Part shown: piece after piece, positions 27,790-36,894 of the stretch
Numbering within the stretch: the stretch's first letter is position 1
Layout: the number at the start of each line of letters is the position of its first letter
Origin: Streptomyces zagrosensis
GTDB taxonomy: Bacteria > Actinomycetota > Actinomycetes > Streptomycetales > Streptomycetaceae
Direction: 5' to 3'
DNA: 64,000 bases
Assembly: GCF_014203645.1 (NCBI RefSeq)
Contig: NZ_JACHJL010000017.1
Coordinates: 104,918-168,917, forward strand
Position numbers and translations under genes: made by a program
Notes under the pieces: model-generated
What the model was told of the DNA's origin: nothing
Database searches by the model: none
What the model saw: the letters and a program-made list of their open reading frames with translations, nothing else

Positions 27790-28386
27790 CAGGCGCCGAT
27801 CGATAGTTCAGAGAACGTCGCCCGAACGCGGGCGACGTTCTCGTGCACGATGGCCCGCTCGTCGTCGCCGGGCTGGCGGTCGCGCATGCCCGGGACACCC
27901 CGACCGACAGCCGCGACGAACGCGTGGGAGGCGGTGACCAGGTCCAAGAACTCCACCTACCGGCGGCGACTTTGGCGCTGCGCTCGGTGCCGTGCGCGTG
28001 GACCGGGTTCCAGGTCAGACGTCGGCCCCCTTCGCGCCGTCCGCGGGCTGCCGGGGCGTCACGGGGTGCGCGCCGAGGTAGGCGTACAGCGGGGAGACCC
28101 GGGCGACGAGTTCCCCATGGGCGTAGCGCGGCTGGTTCTGCAGGTCCGGGGTGACGTCGCGGCCGACTTCGGTGGCGGCCTTGATGATCTCCCGTGGTGG
28201 TCGGCGCGTACCGGCCGTCGGCCGCCGGGAACCCGTCCGATCCGGTCCACGCCGTGTGCTTGGCCGTCCGCCACTGCTACCGGGGCTCTTCGTGGGCCCG
28301 CTACGGAACAGGACCGGTATGTCGAAGCTGTCGGCGTAAGTCAGCAGCGGCTCGTCGGGGACTCGTGCGGGGATCATGCGGATCAC
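27790..28386 (-). pseudogene. Broken minus-strand hypothetical genes
   Basis: Two stretches with coding bias are visible. One (28386 to 28015) starts MIRMIPARVPDEPLLTYADS, loses frame near 28290-28200, and resumes EIIKAATEVGRDVTPDLQNQ to its stop. The other (about 28000 to 27790) reads TWNPVHAHGTERSAKVAAG, shifts near 27955, and ends FLDLVTASHAFVAAVGRGVP and NVARVRATFSELSIGA. Families not recognised. Confidence 0.4.
27811..27842. terminator. Perfect 14-bp hairpin
   Basis: GAGAACGTCGCCCG (27811-27824) pairs with CGGGCGACGTTCTC (27829-27842) around a 4-nt loop. It lies between convergent debris, and overlaps the end of the minus-strand fragment, so it may be a bidirectional terminator. Confidence 0.65.
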
Positions 28387-28610
28387 TCTGGCACGGCCCC
28401 GGGCCGCTCCCGGTGCCGTGTACCGAGCCGTCTGTTTGGCCCCGGCGGGGGCGTCCCGGCCATCTGAATGGCGCGCTTCCGAGGTGGTGATGCTCGGGCA
28501 GTTCGCCCGGGGCAGATAGGAAAGGCCGCGGAAAGACTGGCCAACGGGTGCGAGGTCATGTCAACGTAGACGACCTTGCAAGAAACCCCAGGTCAGAGAG
28601 GTAATTGCCC

Positions 28611-28979
28611 GTGACCGTAGCCCCTGCGGGCCCCGGTTTCTCCACCACCGTCGAAGCCCTGCGACTGCGGGAGTGGCAGCTCGGTCCCGGCCAGCCGACC
28701 CTGGTGATGGACCAGTTCTCCGCCGAGGACTTCCACCTGATCGTCGATGACCGCGCGGACGTGCACGTCAGCAGCAAGGACGGCCGCTTCTACCTCGGCT
28801 GGTTCCCGCTCGGCCGCCCCGGCACGGACGGCGAGGGATGGAAGATCACCGTCACCGGCACCGCCAGAGTCCGCGGCTACCACCTGTCGTTCGACACCCA
28901 GACGCCGGCCGACATCGTCGCCGCCGCCGTCGCGCGTGCTGGAGATCTCGCACCGTCTTTGACAGCGCGGACACCGTAG
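28611..28979 (+). CDS. DUF317-like protein (about 120 aa)
   Basis: GTG at 28611 with GAGAGG about nine bases upstream. The protein has the DUF317-type pattern: DQFSAEDFHLIVDDRADVHV, FYLGWFPLG, ITVTGTARVRGYHLSFDTQT and a final helix. DUF317 proteins are common on actinobacterial plasmids and integrative elements; their role is unknown. At the very end the family usually closes with VLETS-like residues. Here that ending (RVLEISHRL, stop at 28962) is in another frame, so the last ten residues may be shifted near 28940. Confidence 0.65.
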   Translation: MTVAPAGPGFSTTVEALRLREWQLGPGQPTLVMDQFSAEDFHLIVDDRADVHVSSKDGRFYLGWFPLGRPGTDGEGWKITVTGTARVRGYHLSFDTQTPADIVAAAVARAGDLAPSLTARTP

Positions 28980-29064
28980 AGGCCGTGCCTGCATTCAGCG
29001 AGCTGGCCGCCCGAACGGCGGTCCGCTCCCACACACCCGTTTCCCGCTCCCCAGGAGGTTGTTC

Positions 29065-29355
29065 GTGACGTTCCCGGAGATGACCGTCGGCGATCTCATC
29101 GACCTGTTGTCCGCCTGTGACCCGAACGCTCCGGTCCGCCAGGCCATGAACCCGTTCTTCCCGATGGCCCACCGCTTGGAGCGGGTCCTGCAGTCGGTGG
29201 ACGAGACCGGCCGGACCGTCGTCTACCTCGCCGAAGGGCGGGACGAGGACGCACAGCTCGGTCACCTGCCACCGGAGGTCGCCATCGAGTTGACGTGGCA
29301 GGGGACCGTTTATGCACCTCCGCGCCGCCCCCGCCGCCGTGCCGGCGGCAACTAG
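29065..29355 (+). CDS. Small acidic hypothetical protein (96 aa)
   Basis: GTG at 29065 preceded by AGGAGG six bases upstream. Reads TFPEMTVGDLIDLLSACDPN and ends in a basic PRRPRRRAGG tail. This 'reduce-to-address' type of small protein (MTVGDLIDxLxxxDP) often accompanies DUF317 genes on actinobacterial mobile elements. Function unknown. It lies between the two DUF317 genes, same strand, 85 bp after and 15 bp before them. Confidence 0.7.
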   Translation: MTFPEMTVGDLIDLLSACDPNAPVRQAMNPFFPMAHRLERVLQSVDETGRTVVYLAEGRDEDAQLGHLPPEVAIELTWQGTVYAPPRRPRRRAGGN

Positions 29356-29370
29356 ATACGCACCGAGCCT

Positions 29371-30192
29371 TTGGAGGCGCCCCTGTACCCCGACTTCCCG
29401 CCCGACTCGTCCACCCCGTGCGGCGGCCAGCCCGCGTTCTGGGTCGGTCCCCGGCACCTGGCCGGTGACGACGGGTGCCTCTACGACGTGGTCGCCGACA
29501 CGCTGGCCGGCCTGGGTTGGACGAGCCTGACGATCGTGCGCGGACGGCATGAGCCCCACGAGGCACCGGAGGACTGCCAGGTCCTGCGCAGCACCGTCCT
29601 GCACATCAGCCCCGACGCACTGCGCTGGGCCCAGTGGTGCCTGGCGGATGAGCCGTTCCACCTCGGCGAGCTGCCGATCGCCTGGCAGGTCTCCGCCCGG
29701 GCCGAGGCGAGCAGCCCGCTCGCCCAGTGGTCGGCCTACTTCACCCGCGACGTCCCGGGCGAGGCGGTCGCCGACTTTCTCCTCGCGCTCGACGCGAGCG
29801 ACCAGCCCGCCGTGCTGTACGCCGGTCCCGAGCTGGTCCTCGATGCCGTCTGCGCCCACGGATGGTTCCGCGACACCGACCAACCCCAAGTGGCAGCGAC
29901 GGACCCGACATTCACCTCGCACATCAGCCTCGGCGAGGTCCCGCCCCTCATCCAGGACGCCGACCCGCGTGCCCTCATCGCCGAGGAGGATGAGAGGGGG
30001 CTGGCCGGATGGCAGGCGTGGGCCGAGCCCGTGCTCGGCGCACCGTATCTGTGGGCGGCATCGTTCGCCGCCAGCATCCCGCACGATCTCGTCGCCACCT
30101 TCGCGGCCTCCCTCAGCTCGACCGCACCGGTCCTGCGGCGGGTACTGCCCGAGGCTACCCAGGAGCGCCTTTTGCGCGCGCCCGCCACCTAG
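29371..30192 (+). CDS. DUF317 domain protein, two copies
   Basis: 273 residues. Two DUF317-like halves are visible: AFWVGPRHLAGDDGCLYDVV with the following VLHISPDALRWAQW, and AYFTRDVPGEAVADFLLALD with the following TSHISLGEVPPLIQD. A helical C-terminus (LVATFAASLSSTAP) follows. The TTG at 29371 gives the full N-terminus; no ATG/GTG alternative keeps the first domain. The protein is soluble with no known activity. A terminator follows the stop closely. Confidence 0.75.
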   Translation: MEAPLYPDFPPDSSTPCGGQPAFWVGPRHLAGDDGCLYDVVADTLAGLGWTSLTIVRGRHEPHEAPEDCQVLRSTVLHISPDALRWAQWCLADEPFHLGELPIAWQVSARAEASSPLAQWSAYFTRDVPGEAVADFLLALDASDQPAVLYAGPELVLDAVCAHGWFRDTDQPQVAATDPTFTSHISLGEVPPLIQDADPRALIAEEDERGLAGWQAWAEPVLGAPYLWAASFAASIPHDLVATFAASLSSTAPVLRRVLPEATQERLLRAPAT

Positions 30193-30220
30193 CGTCCCGC
30201 ACGTGTCCCTCGACGATCGC

Positions 30221-30255
30221 AGTCCGGCACCCCCGAGGTTGAGGGGTGCCGGACT
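30221..30255 (+). terminator. Terminator after the DUF317 genes
   Basis: AGTCCGGCACCCC (30221-30233) pairs with GGGGTGCCGGACT (30243-30255), a perfect 13-bp stem, followed by TTCTT. It lies 29 nt past the stop. Confidence 0.85.
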
Positions 30256-30304
30256 TTCTTGCTTCCCGGGTAGCAGCCGTTGAGTCTTCAACGCCCAGGA
30301 GGGT

Positions 30305-30748
30305 TTGCCGACCCGTGACGGAACGATGCAGGATGCGGCAATACACCCCAGCGTTGGCGCCTTTTTGGTCATTGCTCTCATCGTCGCCGTGACGATCGCG
30401 TCGACGGTCCGTTCACGCCGCAAGCGCACGGTTGCCCTCGCGGCGCAGTGGCAGGCATTCCAGCAGCACCGCGGCTCCGGCCAAGGGCAACTCCTCCAGA
30501 TCACGCGGGTCTACCAGCACGGACGCCGTGGCTCAAAGGCCGTCGTGACCTGGTGCGACACCGGGCGGCAGCAGGACGCCTGGTTCTGGGACTGGCACGT
30601 TCCAGCGGGTGCGTACCTGCTCGTGAACGCGTCCAGCGGCTACGGGCCGCACAGTCACAACCCGAACGTGCTCTACGTCCAGCCAAACCAGGTCCATGCC
30701 TGGGTGCCGGGCCAAGCCGCTCGCGCCGCGCAGCGCATCAGCCAATAA
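30305..30748 (+). CDS. Single-pass membrane protein (up to 147 aa)
   Basis: One hydrophobic segment (VGAFLVIALIVAVTIAS) near the start, then a basic stretch and a soluble domain rich in Trp, His and Tyr (AVVTWCDTGRQQDAWFWDWH). TTG at 30305 directly follows AGGAGGGT, an unusually short gap; ATG at 30326 is the alternative but is about 20 nt from that ribosome site. Family not recognised. A terminator follows. Confidence 0.6.
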   Translation: MPTRDGTMQDAAIHPSVGAFLVIALIVAVTIASTVRSRRKRTVALAAQWQAFQQHRGSGQGQLLQITRVYQHGRRGSKAVVTWCDTGRQQDAWFWDWHVPAGAYLLVNASSGYGPHSHNPNVLYVQPNQVHAWVPGQAARAAQRISQ

Positions 30749-30750
30749 CG

Positions 30751-30789
30751 CGATGCTGCCCCCGACCATGGCGGTCGAGGGCAGCATCG
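30751..30789. terminator. Bidirectional terminator between convergent genes
   Basis: CGATGCTGCCC and GGGCAGCATCG form the outer stem, with an inner CGACC/GGTCG pairing across single-base bulges. It lies 3 nt after one stop and 21 nt before the convergent lipoprotein gene's stop. Confidence 0.8.
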
Positions 30790-30809
30790 CAGGTTGCGGG
30801 CGTGCGGGA

Positions 30810-31498
30810 TCAGCTCGTTGCCGTGGCCTTGGCGAGGGCCTGTCGAGGTGGCGGTCGACGAGGGCGGGGAAGCCGGAGACGACCACCAGCAGGTTGCCGT
30901 CGCGGACCGCGGTCTGCTTGACCACGCTGCTTCGCCCCGCGGCGGTGAACGTCAGGAGCTGGCTCCACTGCTGGTCACCGCCGGCGTCGGGAGCCGTCAG
31001 CTTCTGCGAGGTGACGTCTACCAGGGTGCCGCCGGAGATGACCTGATAGGTCGGGCAGCCGGTCATGGCGTCGAAGATCCTGCCGGTGCCGTCGGAGAGC
31101 TTCTTCGCGCTGTCGCTGTACAGCTCCTCGGAGATCGCCGAGGAGGTGCCGCCGTAGGTAAAGTCCGCCTTCGCCCTGCGCGGGAAGGCGAGCGGGCCGC
31201 CGGTCGCCGCGTCGCCGCCCAGCTCGCTCAGGGCCGGGCAGCCGAGGACGGTGACGTCGTCATGCTGGGCCGGGCGCTCCGGCTCGGGCAGGTAGCCGCT
31301 GCCGAGGTCGCTCGGGTCGAGCAGGCGGGACTCAAGCGCGGACGAGGAGAGCACGGCCGTCTCCTGGACGCTGCCGGACGGCGTTCCCGCCCGGGCCGCG
31401 GAAGGGTGCTGGTCCCCGGCAGATTCGGTGGAGCAGGCGGGCAGGGCGAGGAGGGCGGAGGTGATGCCGAGGGCGGTGGTGGCGACGCGAACGCGCAT
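30810..31498 (-). CDS. Lipoprotein, 3' end frameshifted
   Basis: The N-terminus is a lipoprotein signal (hydrophobic core, LPACS lipobox, Cys near residue 22), followed by a Ser/Thr/Ala-rich linker and a beta-rich domain (SDLGSGYLPEPERP, TVLGCPAL, GCPTYQV, so two conserved Cys). It resembles PknH sensor/LprH-like extracellular domains, but weakly. Near 30845, in ACAGGCCC, the frame breaks: the natural ending (ALAKATATS, stop at 30810-30812) lies in another frame. Without correction the frame runs past the terminator. Start ATG at 31498. Confidence 0.65.
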
Positions 31499-31577
31499 GA
31501 CGGAACTGACCCCTTGGTGCTAGGCGACGGGTGGTCAGCGCGGGCCCGTGGGCCCGGTGGGGTCGTAGGAGTGGTGG

Positions 31578-32066
31578 TCAGTGCCCGAGGTGGCGCAGGC
31601 AGTCCTCGAACGTGGCGTGCGTCGCGTCCGCCGGCGCGGAGTGCCGGTTGTACCAGGCGGTGTCGATGCGGGTCTCCTGCTGCTGGTGGCCTGCCCGGCA
31701 GCGCAACCAGATCTCGCCGCGGGTGGAGAGGATGAGCCAGTCCCGGTAGGCGCCGCACTCGACACAGGCGACCATCTCACCGTCCAGGACGAGTGGCTGC
31801 GCCCAGGGCATCATCTTGCCGTCGACTTGGTCGTGGCTCGGTACGCGCAGTTCCGGCGGAAGGAAGTCGTCCACGACGTCCACCGGGGCGGCGGGCTCCG
31901 GCTCAGGCGCCGGCACCCCGAAGCCGGGCGGTACCTGGCCCTGCAGCTGTGCGTGCAACTCGGCGAACTGCCGCTGAGCTTCGCTTGGCTCCTTGGCCCG
32001 GCGGCGTATCCGGTGAAACACCCTGGCGTCCTCCTCTACCTCGTCACCTCGTCCTGCGCGCTTCAT
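31578..32066 (-). CDS. Hypothetical soluble protein (162 aa)
   Basis: The ATG at 32066 gives a charged N-terminal helix (RAKEPSEAQRQFAELHAQLQ), a Pro-rich linker, and a C-terminal small domain with CVEC and a further CRAGH, which may bind zinc. The protein ends EDCLRHLGH. No signal peptide. It lies upstream of the lipoprotein gene on the same strand, 80 bp apart. Family not recognised. Confidence 0.65.
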   Translation of the reverse strand: MKRAGRGDEVEEDARVFHRIRRRAKEPSEAQRQFAELHAQLQGQVPPGFGVPAPEPEPAAPVDVVDDFLPPELRVPSHDQVDGKMMPWAQPLVLDGEMVACVECGAYRDWLILSTRGEIWLRCRAGHQQQETRIDTAWYNRHSAPADATHATFEDCLRHLGH

Positions 32067-32442
32067 GATCGTGCCCCACACCTTCGGCGGTCTCAATTCA
32101 CAAAGTCCACAGTGCTTTCGGTCAGGCCAGCAGGGACGATCGGCTTCTCGGTTGCCCCAATGACGAGTTGGCCACGATGCGCGTATCGGTGCCGCGCGGC
32201 GACGTTGCCACGGTGTGCCCGACCACATGTGATCGTCTCCAGCTTGACCGCCCAACTGCGCGGCGCCTGCTGGCTCGACTCACCCCCGCCTGCGCCATAC
32301 CCGTCCGTCCTGTGGGTGCACGGACGCCGACAGGCGCCACATCGGACCTGGCCCACCACCGAGATCCGGTGTGGCGCACGACCATGCTGTGGATCGCTGG
32401 TGGAGCGGTGGCGCTGAGGGCGAGTGCTGGCATCCGGCGCGC
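32067..32442. other. 376-bp region between hypothetical gene and relaxase
   Basis: No supported gene. A weak minus-strand frame with several Cys and Gly exists but lacks a ribosome site and codon bias. Confidence 0.3.
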
Positions 32443-34176
32443 TTACCGGCTCTGGCGCGAGGTCTCCTCACCGCTGCGCCGCGTGCCGGGGGCGGAGGGC
32501 GTGGTGGTCGTCCCGCGCGTCGCGGAACGCTTCCCCGCGGTGCTGGTCTCGGACAGGTGGGAGGCGTCGGCTGGCAGGTCTGCGGCTCGCCGCATCCGCC
32601 ACACGAGCACGTCGCTGACGGAGCCTGCGGTGCCAAGTTCGCGCCGTGCGGCAACGTCGGACAGCAAAGCGGCCGGGTCGTGGCCGGCGGCTTCGACTTC
32701 CGCGACGGTGGCGGCCAGGGCGTACCAGCCGGGCTCGGCGAGGATCTGCTCAGCCAGATCCGGCAGGGCCTCGCGCAGCAGCACGGTCTGCCGCTGGAGC
32801 ATCGGCCGGCTCAGGCGCCGGCCGCGCTGGTAGAGGACACCGAGGGGCTGTGCGGCGGCGGCCTGGTAGGCGGTGCGCAGATGTTCGGCGGCCCGGGAGG
32901 CGGCCTCGGCTTGTTGGACGTGGCCCTTGCGGGCGTGCCAGTGCGCGGCGGCGGTGATCAGGAAGAACAACATGTCGATCGCCATCGCTGTGGTGGCTCC
33001 GTCCTCGCCGCGGCCCAGGGCCGGGCCGCCCTGGACGAGGTCGCGGGCGGCCTGCCGCAGGGCGCGATCGTGCCCGCGTACGGCGCGGACGTGCGAGCGC
33101 GAGGCCCGTTCGAAAGCCGTAGCGGCGTCGCGCAGTTCGCGGCGGGTGTGGGCGGCGGAGGTCTTCGCGAGGGCGTCCAGTACCTCACCGGCCGCGGCGA
33201 TGTGGGCGGAGGCGACCGCGTCCTCGCCGTGCTCGAAGACGAGCATGGCCTGCCACACGGCCGAGGCCGTTCCGCGGCGCGCGGCGGCCGGACTGCCCTG
33301 CCCCGTACTGATCGCATTCTCCTGCGGGGAAGCTTGGGCGTCGCTGGACCAGCGCTCGCGGATGCGGGGCAGCGACAGGTCGGGTGCCAAGCGGGCGCCG
33401 GGGTAGAACACGGGCTCGCCGTCCTTGTTCAGGTCGTCGGGCAGGGCGACCTTGTATCCGAGCAGGTCACCGGAGGGCGCGGCGCGCTTGCGAATCAGGA
33501 GGCCGGCAGCAGCGAGCCGGTCGAAGAACTCCTCGTCGCTACTAGCCCCGCTCACCGCGCGTCGTACGGTTTCGCGCAATTCCTCGCGGGCGGTGCGCTC
33601 GCGACCCTGCCGCTCGGCCTTGTGGCGCTCGGCGCGGGTAGGCCGCCTGGCTGCGGTGCCATCACCGGCTGCGACCTGGCGGAGGCCGAGTTCCTTCTCG
33701 ATGAGCCGGGCTTCGGCCTGGGCGCGGGCGCCGGAGCGGTAGTCGTCGGGGCGGTGGCCGTCCTCGGTGACGAGCGTGGCGACGATGTGGATGTGGTCGT
33801 CGGCGTGGCGCACGGCGGCCCAGCGGCAGCCGGACTGTCCCTCACCCGGGTCGATGCCCGTGGCGGCGACAATGCGGCGGGCGATGCCGGCCCACTCCTC
33901 GTCCGACAGAATCCGGTCGCCTGGGTCGGCGCGTACGGAGGTGTGCCAGACGTGCTTGGCCGGGCGGGCGTGCTTGGCGAGGGCCATCACCGGTTGGTCC
34001 AAGAGCCGCTGGAGGTCGGTGAGGGTGGCGTTCGGATCGCGGCCTGGGTCCGGGGACATGCCGTCGAAGGAGGCGACGAGGTGGGGGTCGGTGTGATCCT
34101 CGTACTTGCCGGTCTCGTAGAGGTAGTAGAGGAGACCTCTGGTGTCCGACCCGGACAGGTTGACGCTGGGGATCAT
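32443..34176 (-). CDS. Relaxase/mobilisation nuclease
   Basis: 577 residues. The N-terminal 250 residues form a MobA/VirD2-type relaxase. Motif III is VRHADDHIHIVATL with His at about 124, 128 and 130, which binds the metal for transesterification at the nic site. Candidate catalytic tyrosines are the pair in LLYYLYETG near residues 17-20. The rest is a helical Ala/Arg/Glu-rich domain of unknown role. It nicks oriT and leads single-stranded DNA into a recipient. Its ATG overlaps the MobC stop (ATGA). No oriT was identified, but it should lie upstream of the operon. Confidence 0.85.
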   Translation of the reverse strand: MIPSVNLSGSDTRGLLYYLYETGKYEDHTDPHLVASFDGMSPDPGRDPNATLTDLQRLLDQPVMALAKHARPAKHVWHTSVRADPGDRILSDEEWAGIARRIVAATGIDPGEGQSGCRWAAVRHADDHIHIVATLVTEDGHRPDDYRSGARAQAEARLIEKELGLRQVAAGDGTAARRPTRAERHKAERQGRERTAREELRETVRRAVSGASSDEEFFDRLAAAGLLIRKRAAPSGDLLGYKVALPDDLNKDGEPVFYPGARLAPDLSLPRIRERWSSDAQASPQENAISTGQGSPAAARRGTASAVWQAMLVFEHGEDAVASAHIAAAGEVLDALAKTSAAHTRRELRDAATAFERASRSHVRAVRGHDRALRQAARDLVQGGPALGRGEDGATTAMAIDMLFFLITAAAHWHARKGHVQQAEAASRAAEHLRTAYQAAAAQPLGVLYQRGRRLSRPMLQRQTVLLREALPDLAEQILAEPGWYALAATVAEVEAAGHDPAALLSDVAARRELGTAGSVSDVLVWRMRRAADLPADASHLSETSTAGKRSATRGTTTTPSAPGTRRSGEETSRQSR

Positions 34177-34790
34177 GGGCCGTGGTGCTCGATCAGCCGC
34201 GTGGCGGCCTCGTGGGCGGCGTCGGCGGCACGCCGTACGGCGGCGACGGCCGCTTCGAGGTGAGGAACCTCTGCACCGGAGTTGAGTGCTTTGACTGCCT
34301 GGTTGAGGTTGCTGCCGGCCCAGCCGAGCCGGCGCCGGCTGTCGAACAGGGCTGTGATCACTTCGCGTTCGTCGGCGATCTCGGCGCTAGTGCGGCTGAG
34401 GTCGCGGGCGGCGGCGAGCGCGGAGCGGGCGAGGAACCCGGCGACGGACAGATTGCACTGGGCGGCGGCGGATGTGATCAGGGCGTACTCGTCTTCGTTG
34501 AATCGTGTGGCGGGCTGGCGCAAGCGCTTCTTTGCGGGCGGCTGGCGTGGTCGCTGACGAGCGCGCTGTCGGCGGGCACGCGGCTTTGTCTGCTTCTCCT
34601 GCGGTCCCGACTTCGATCCGCCCTCGGTCGAAGCCCGACGGACCTGCGCCCCCCGGTGCAGGTCCTCTCCCGCCCCCTGGGGGGCGGGTTCGGCGGAAGC
34701 TATGCTTCCGCCCCAACTTGCTCGCCCTATCACCGAGTTGGAGTCGGGGGCAGGTTTCGGGGTAGTGCCGTTCTTGCGTGTGTTTGTCAT
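34173..34790 (-). CDS. mobC: MobC-like relaxosome accessory protein
   Basis: 205 residues. A disordered basic N-terminal half (KPRARRQRARQRPRQPPAKK) is followed by RFNEDEYALITSAAAQCNLS and GFLARSALAAARDL, which is the ribbon-helix-helix and helix of MobC. The next helix contains LGWAGSNLNQAVKALNSG, the MobC signature. It helps the relaxase melt and nick oriT. It overlaps both neighbours by start/stop quartets, so the set is one translationally coupled operon. Confidence 0.85.
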   Translation of the reverse strand: MTNTRKNGTTPKPAPDSNSVIGRASWGGSIASAEPAPQGAGEDLHRGAQVRRASTEGGSKSGPQEKQTKPRARRQRARQRPRQPPAKKRLRQPATRFNEDEYALITSAAAQCNLSVAGFLARSALAAARDLSRTSAEIADEREVITALFDSRRRLGWAGSNLNQAVKALNSGAEVPHLEAAVAAVRRAADAAHEAATRLIEHHGP

Positions 34791-35038
34791 CGGGACTCGG
34801 GCCTCGTGGAACGGGTGTGCTGCTGGATGGTCGCGGTCAGCGCGAGGACATCGGCTGGCAGGGCAAGGACGCGGACGGGTCCGTTGGGGCGCTCTTGGAC
34901 GAGCCACTGCCCGGTCGGCGTGCGGACGACGGCGTGTAGGAGTTGCCTGCGGACCAGGACGTCCGCCCAGGCTTCGGCCTCGGCGGTGGTGGGCTGGAAT
35001 GGGCGAGGGGAACGTGGATTCACGGCGTACTGCCTCAA
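34787..35038 (-). CDS. Small hypothetical protein of the mobilisation operon (83 aa)
   Basis: ATG at 35038; the stop overlaps the MobC start (ATGA). The N-terminus is basic and Pro-rich; the middle forms a helix (AEAEAWADVLVRRQLLHAVV) and then a strand pair (GQWLVQERPNGPVRVLALP). Probably a small accessory protein; family not recognised. Confidence 0.7.
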   Translation of the reverse strand: MRQYAVNPRSPRPFQPTTAEAEAWADVLVRRQLLHAVVRTPTGQWLVQERPNGPVRVLALPADVLALTATIQQHTRSTRPESR

Positions 35039-35110
35039 GCGGGGCGGTGGACCGGGGTGAAGCCGGGGCCACCGCTACGGACACGGGCTTTGAGCTGGAT
35101 TTTTGCCGGT

Positions 35111-35302
35111 TCAGCCGCACTCGGGGCAACGCCCGACGTGGCTGTTGAGCGCGCGAGCCATCCGCTGCTTCGCCGAGGCAGCCTGCTTCGCACTGGACTT
35201 CGCTGCCGGCCTGCCCGCGTGCCGCTGAGAGTGAGCGAGCATGAAACCGATCTCTCGCTCATACTCCGTGCGGACGGTGTCGAACTGGCGGCAGGTCTTC
35301 AT
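35111..35302 (-). CDS. Small hypothetical protein (63 aa) ending in CPECG
   Basis: A basic helical protein (FDTVRTEYEREIGFMLAH, AKSSAKQAASAKQRMARAL) ending with a CPEC motif that could bind zinc with partners. Its start overlaps the stop of the SpdB-like gene, so it belongs to the operon. No match recognised. Confidence 0.65.
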   Translation of the reverse strand: MKTCRQFDTVRTEYEREIGFMLAHSQRHAGRPAAKSSAKQAASAKQRMARALNSHVGRCPECG

Positions 35303-36894
35303 CGAGCGGCGCTCCTCGTCGTCGTTTCGTCCTCGCTCCGCAGCTCCTGGAGGACGAGGCCGAGTCGGTCGTTCCCGACGCCCGTCAGGCCCTGGCGGCG
35401 GATGATCTCGCGTAGCTGCACCCGGGTGATCGCTCCGTTGCCGTCCCGTTCGAGCAGGGCACGAACATGGGGGCGTACCTCAAGGACAAGCTGGCGCTCC
35501 AACTCGCCCAGCTCGCGCGCCGGGCGCTGCGTCTGCGAAGAGCGGGACCGGGCACGCTTGTCCTTGTTCTTCGTCCGGGTCCTCCTGGCCGGCTTTCGAC
35601 GAAGTGGGACCTTGTGTCCTTGCTCCTGGGTGGTCTCGGTCCCGGACTCGGTGGCGGTCGGTCCTCGCTCCTCAGTGCTCCCGGTCCCCGACTTCCCGAG
35701 GCCCGGTCCCTGACGAAAAATAGGGCTCTGAGCTGGGAACTCTTGCGCGTTGCGGTCGGTCCTTCTGGCCGCTTCGTCGCGCGCTACAGCTTCTGGATCG
35801 CTGGGACCGGTCCCCGCAACCGCGCCGTTTTCACGGGGCTTGCTCCCCGCGAACGTTCTCGTTTTGTCGCCCTCGGTCCGGGCACCGACCTTGGCTTTCG
35901 GGTGCGCCTCCTGCGGGACCGGTCCCCGAGAAGTCATTGGTCCTTGGTCCGGGACCGGCTCGTTGGGACCGTCAGGACCGGGGACGGGGACCAGCACATT
36001 GGATGTCGGCTGCGCGGGGACCGTGGCCGCCGATGTGCTGCTGTGCGCCGGGGACCAGGGAGAAGGGAGCGGGACCGTGGCGAGCGCGAGCGCGTGTCGT
36101 CGGGCGGCGAGCTGGTCGAGCAGCTGTGCCCGCTGGAGAGGGTCGGTGCCGACCGCGGCCCTGCCGACCGCCTTCGACAGGCGTCGGGTCAGCCGTCGGC
36201 CTCGGCGGTTTCGCTGCTGCTGGGGTGTGCGCTCGGCGAGGCGGGCGGCGAGGGTGACCGCACGGGTGGTCGCTCGGTCCCGGGTGATCTGTGCGGCGTC
36301 GCGGTCTCGCGCGGCGACGCCAAGGCGGGACAGCAGCCTTTCGCGTGCCTCTCGGCCCAGGACGGCGATCAGCCCCCTTGAGGCGGCGCCGGGGGTACGT
36401 AGGCGCAGTTCGATGCCCATGGCGAGGTGCCACAGCATCGCCGCCATGACCGGTCCGACGAAGGCGCGCACCGTGCCGCCGACGGGGCCGCTCTCGGCGT
36501 AGGCGGGGATCACCTGCACGCCGGTGATCACCCAGACCAGCGTGCCCGGCAGACCGGGGGCACCCTGGACGACGAGGTTTTGCCGTGCCATCAGCGCGGT
36601 GGCAAATAGCGCGAGTTCGGCGGCGGCGAACATGCCTGCCCGCTCGGTGGTACCGGCCATATCGAGGTAGTCGGCGGCGAAGCGCCAAGAGGTGTCGGCA
36701 CTGTAGGCAGTACAGCCCAGGGCGGCAACGGCAGCGACCTTGACCGCCGGACCACCGAGACGCTCCTGCGAGCGGGTTCCCCGACGCCGGATGGTCCAGG
36801 TGGTCAGCACGAGCGCGAGGGCGGCGGGCACGACGGCGGCCAGGAGGAGAGGGAGGTCCGAAGCAGCACCGAAGGGGAGGACGGGGTGGGTCAT
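35299..36894 (-). CDS. SpdB-like (DUF2637) plasmid-spread membrane protein
   Basis: 531 residues. The first 175 residues hold five hydrophobic segments (for example LLLAAVVPAALALVLTTW and FVGPVMAAMLWHLAMG), as in SpdB/DUF2637 proteins of Streptomyces plasmids, which help the element spread inside mycelium. A long Ala/Arg-rich then Pro/Thr/Gly-rich linker follows. The C-terminal 80 residues (LERQLVLEVRPHVRALLERD, IIRRQGLTGVGNDRLGLVL) resemble a winged-helix-like module. Its ATG overlaps the stop of the WhiB gene. Confidence 0.7.
   Translation of the reverse strand: MTHPVLPFGAASDLPLLLAAVVPAALALVLTTWTIRRRGTRSQERLGGPAVKVAAVAALGCTAYSADTSWRFAADYLDMAGTTERAGMFAAAELALFATALMARQNLVVQGAPGLPGTLVWVITGVQVIPAYAESGPVGGTVRAFVGPVMAAMLWHLAMGIELRLRTPGAASRGLIAVLGREARERLLSRLGVAARDRDAAQITRDRATTRAVTLAARLAERTPQQQRNRRGRRLTRRLSKAVGRAAVGTDPLQRAQLLDQLAARRHALALATVPLPSPWSPAHSSTSAATVPAQPTSNVLVPVPGPDGPNEPVPDQGPMTSRGPVPQEAHPKAKVGARTEGDKTRTFAGSKPRENGAVAGTGPSDPEAVARDEAARRTDRNAQEFPAQSPIFRQGPGLGKSGTGSTEERGPTATESGTETTQEQGHKVPLRRKPARRTRTKNKDKRARSRSSQTQRPARELGELERQLVLEVRPHVRALLERDGNGAITRVQLREIIRRQGLTGVGNDRLGLVLQELRSEDETTTRSAAR

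Noticed and set aside
28852..30504. Long minus-strand frame over the DUF317 genes
   Set aside because: It runs antisense to three genes with ribosome sites and to a terminator, with irregular composition.
32371..34263. Long plus-strand frame over the relaxase
   Set aside because: Gly/Val/Arg-rich antisense frame. The opposite strand has the relaxase His motif and coupled neighbours.
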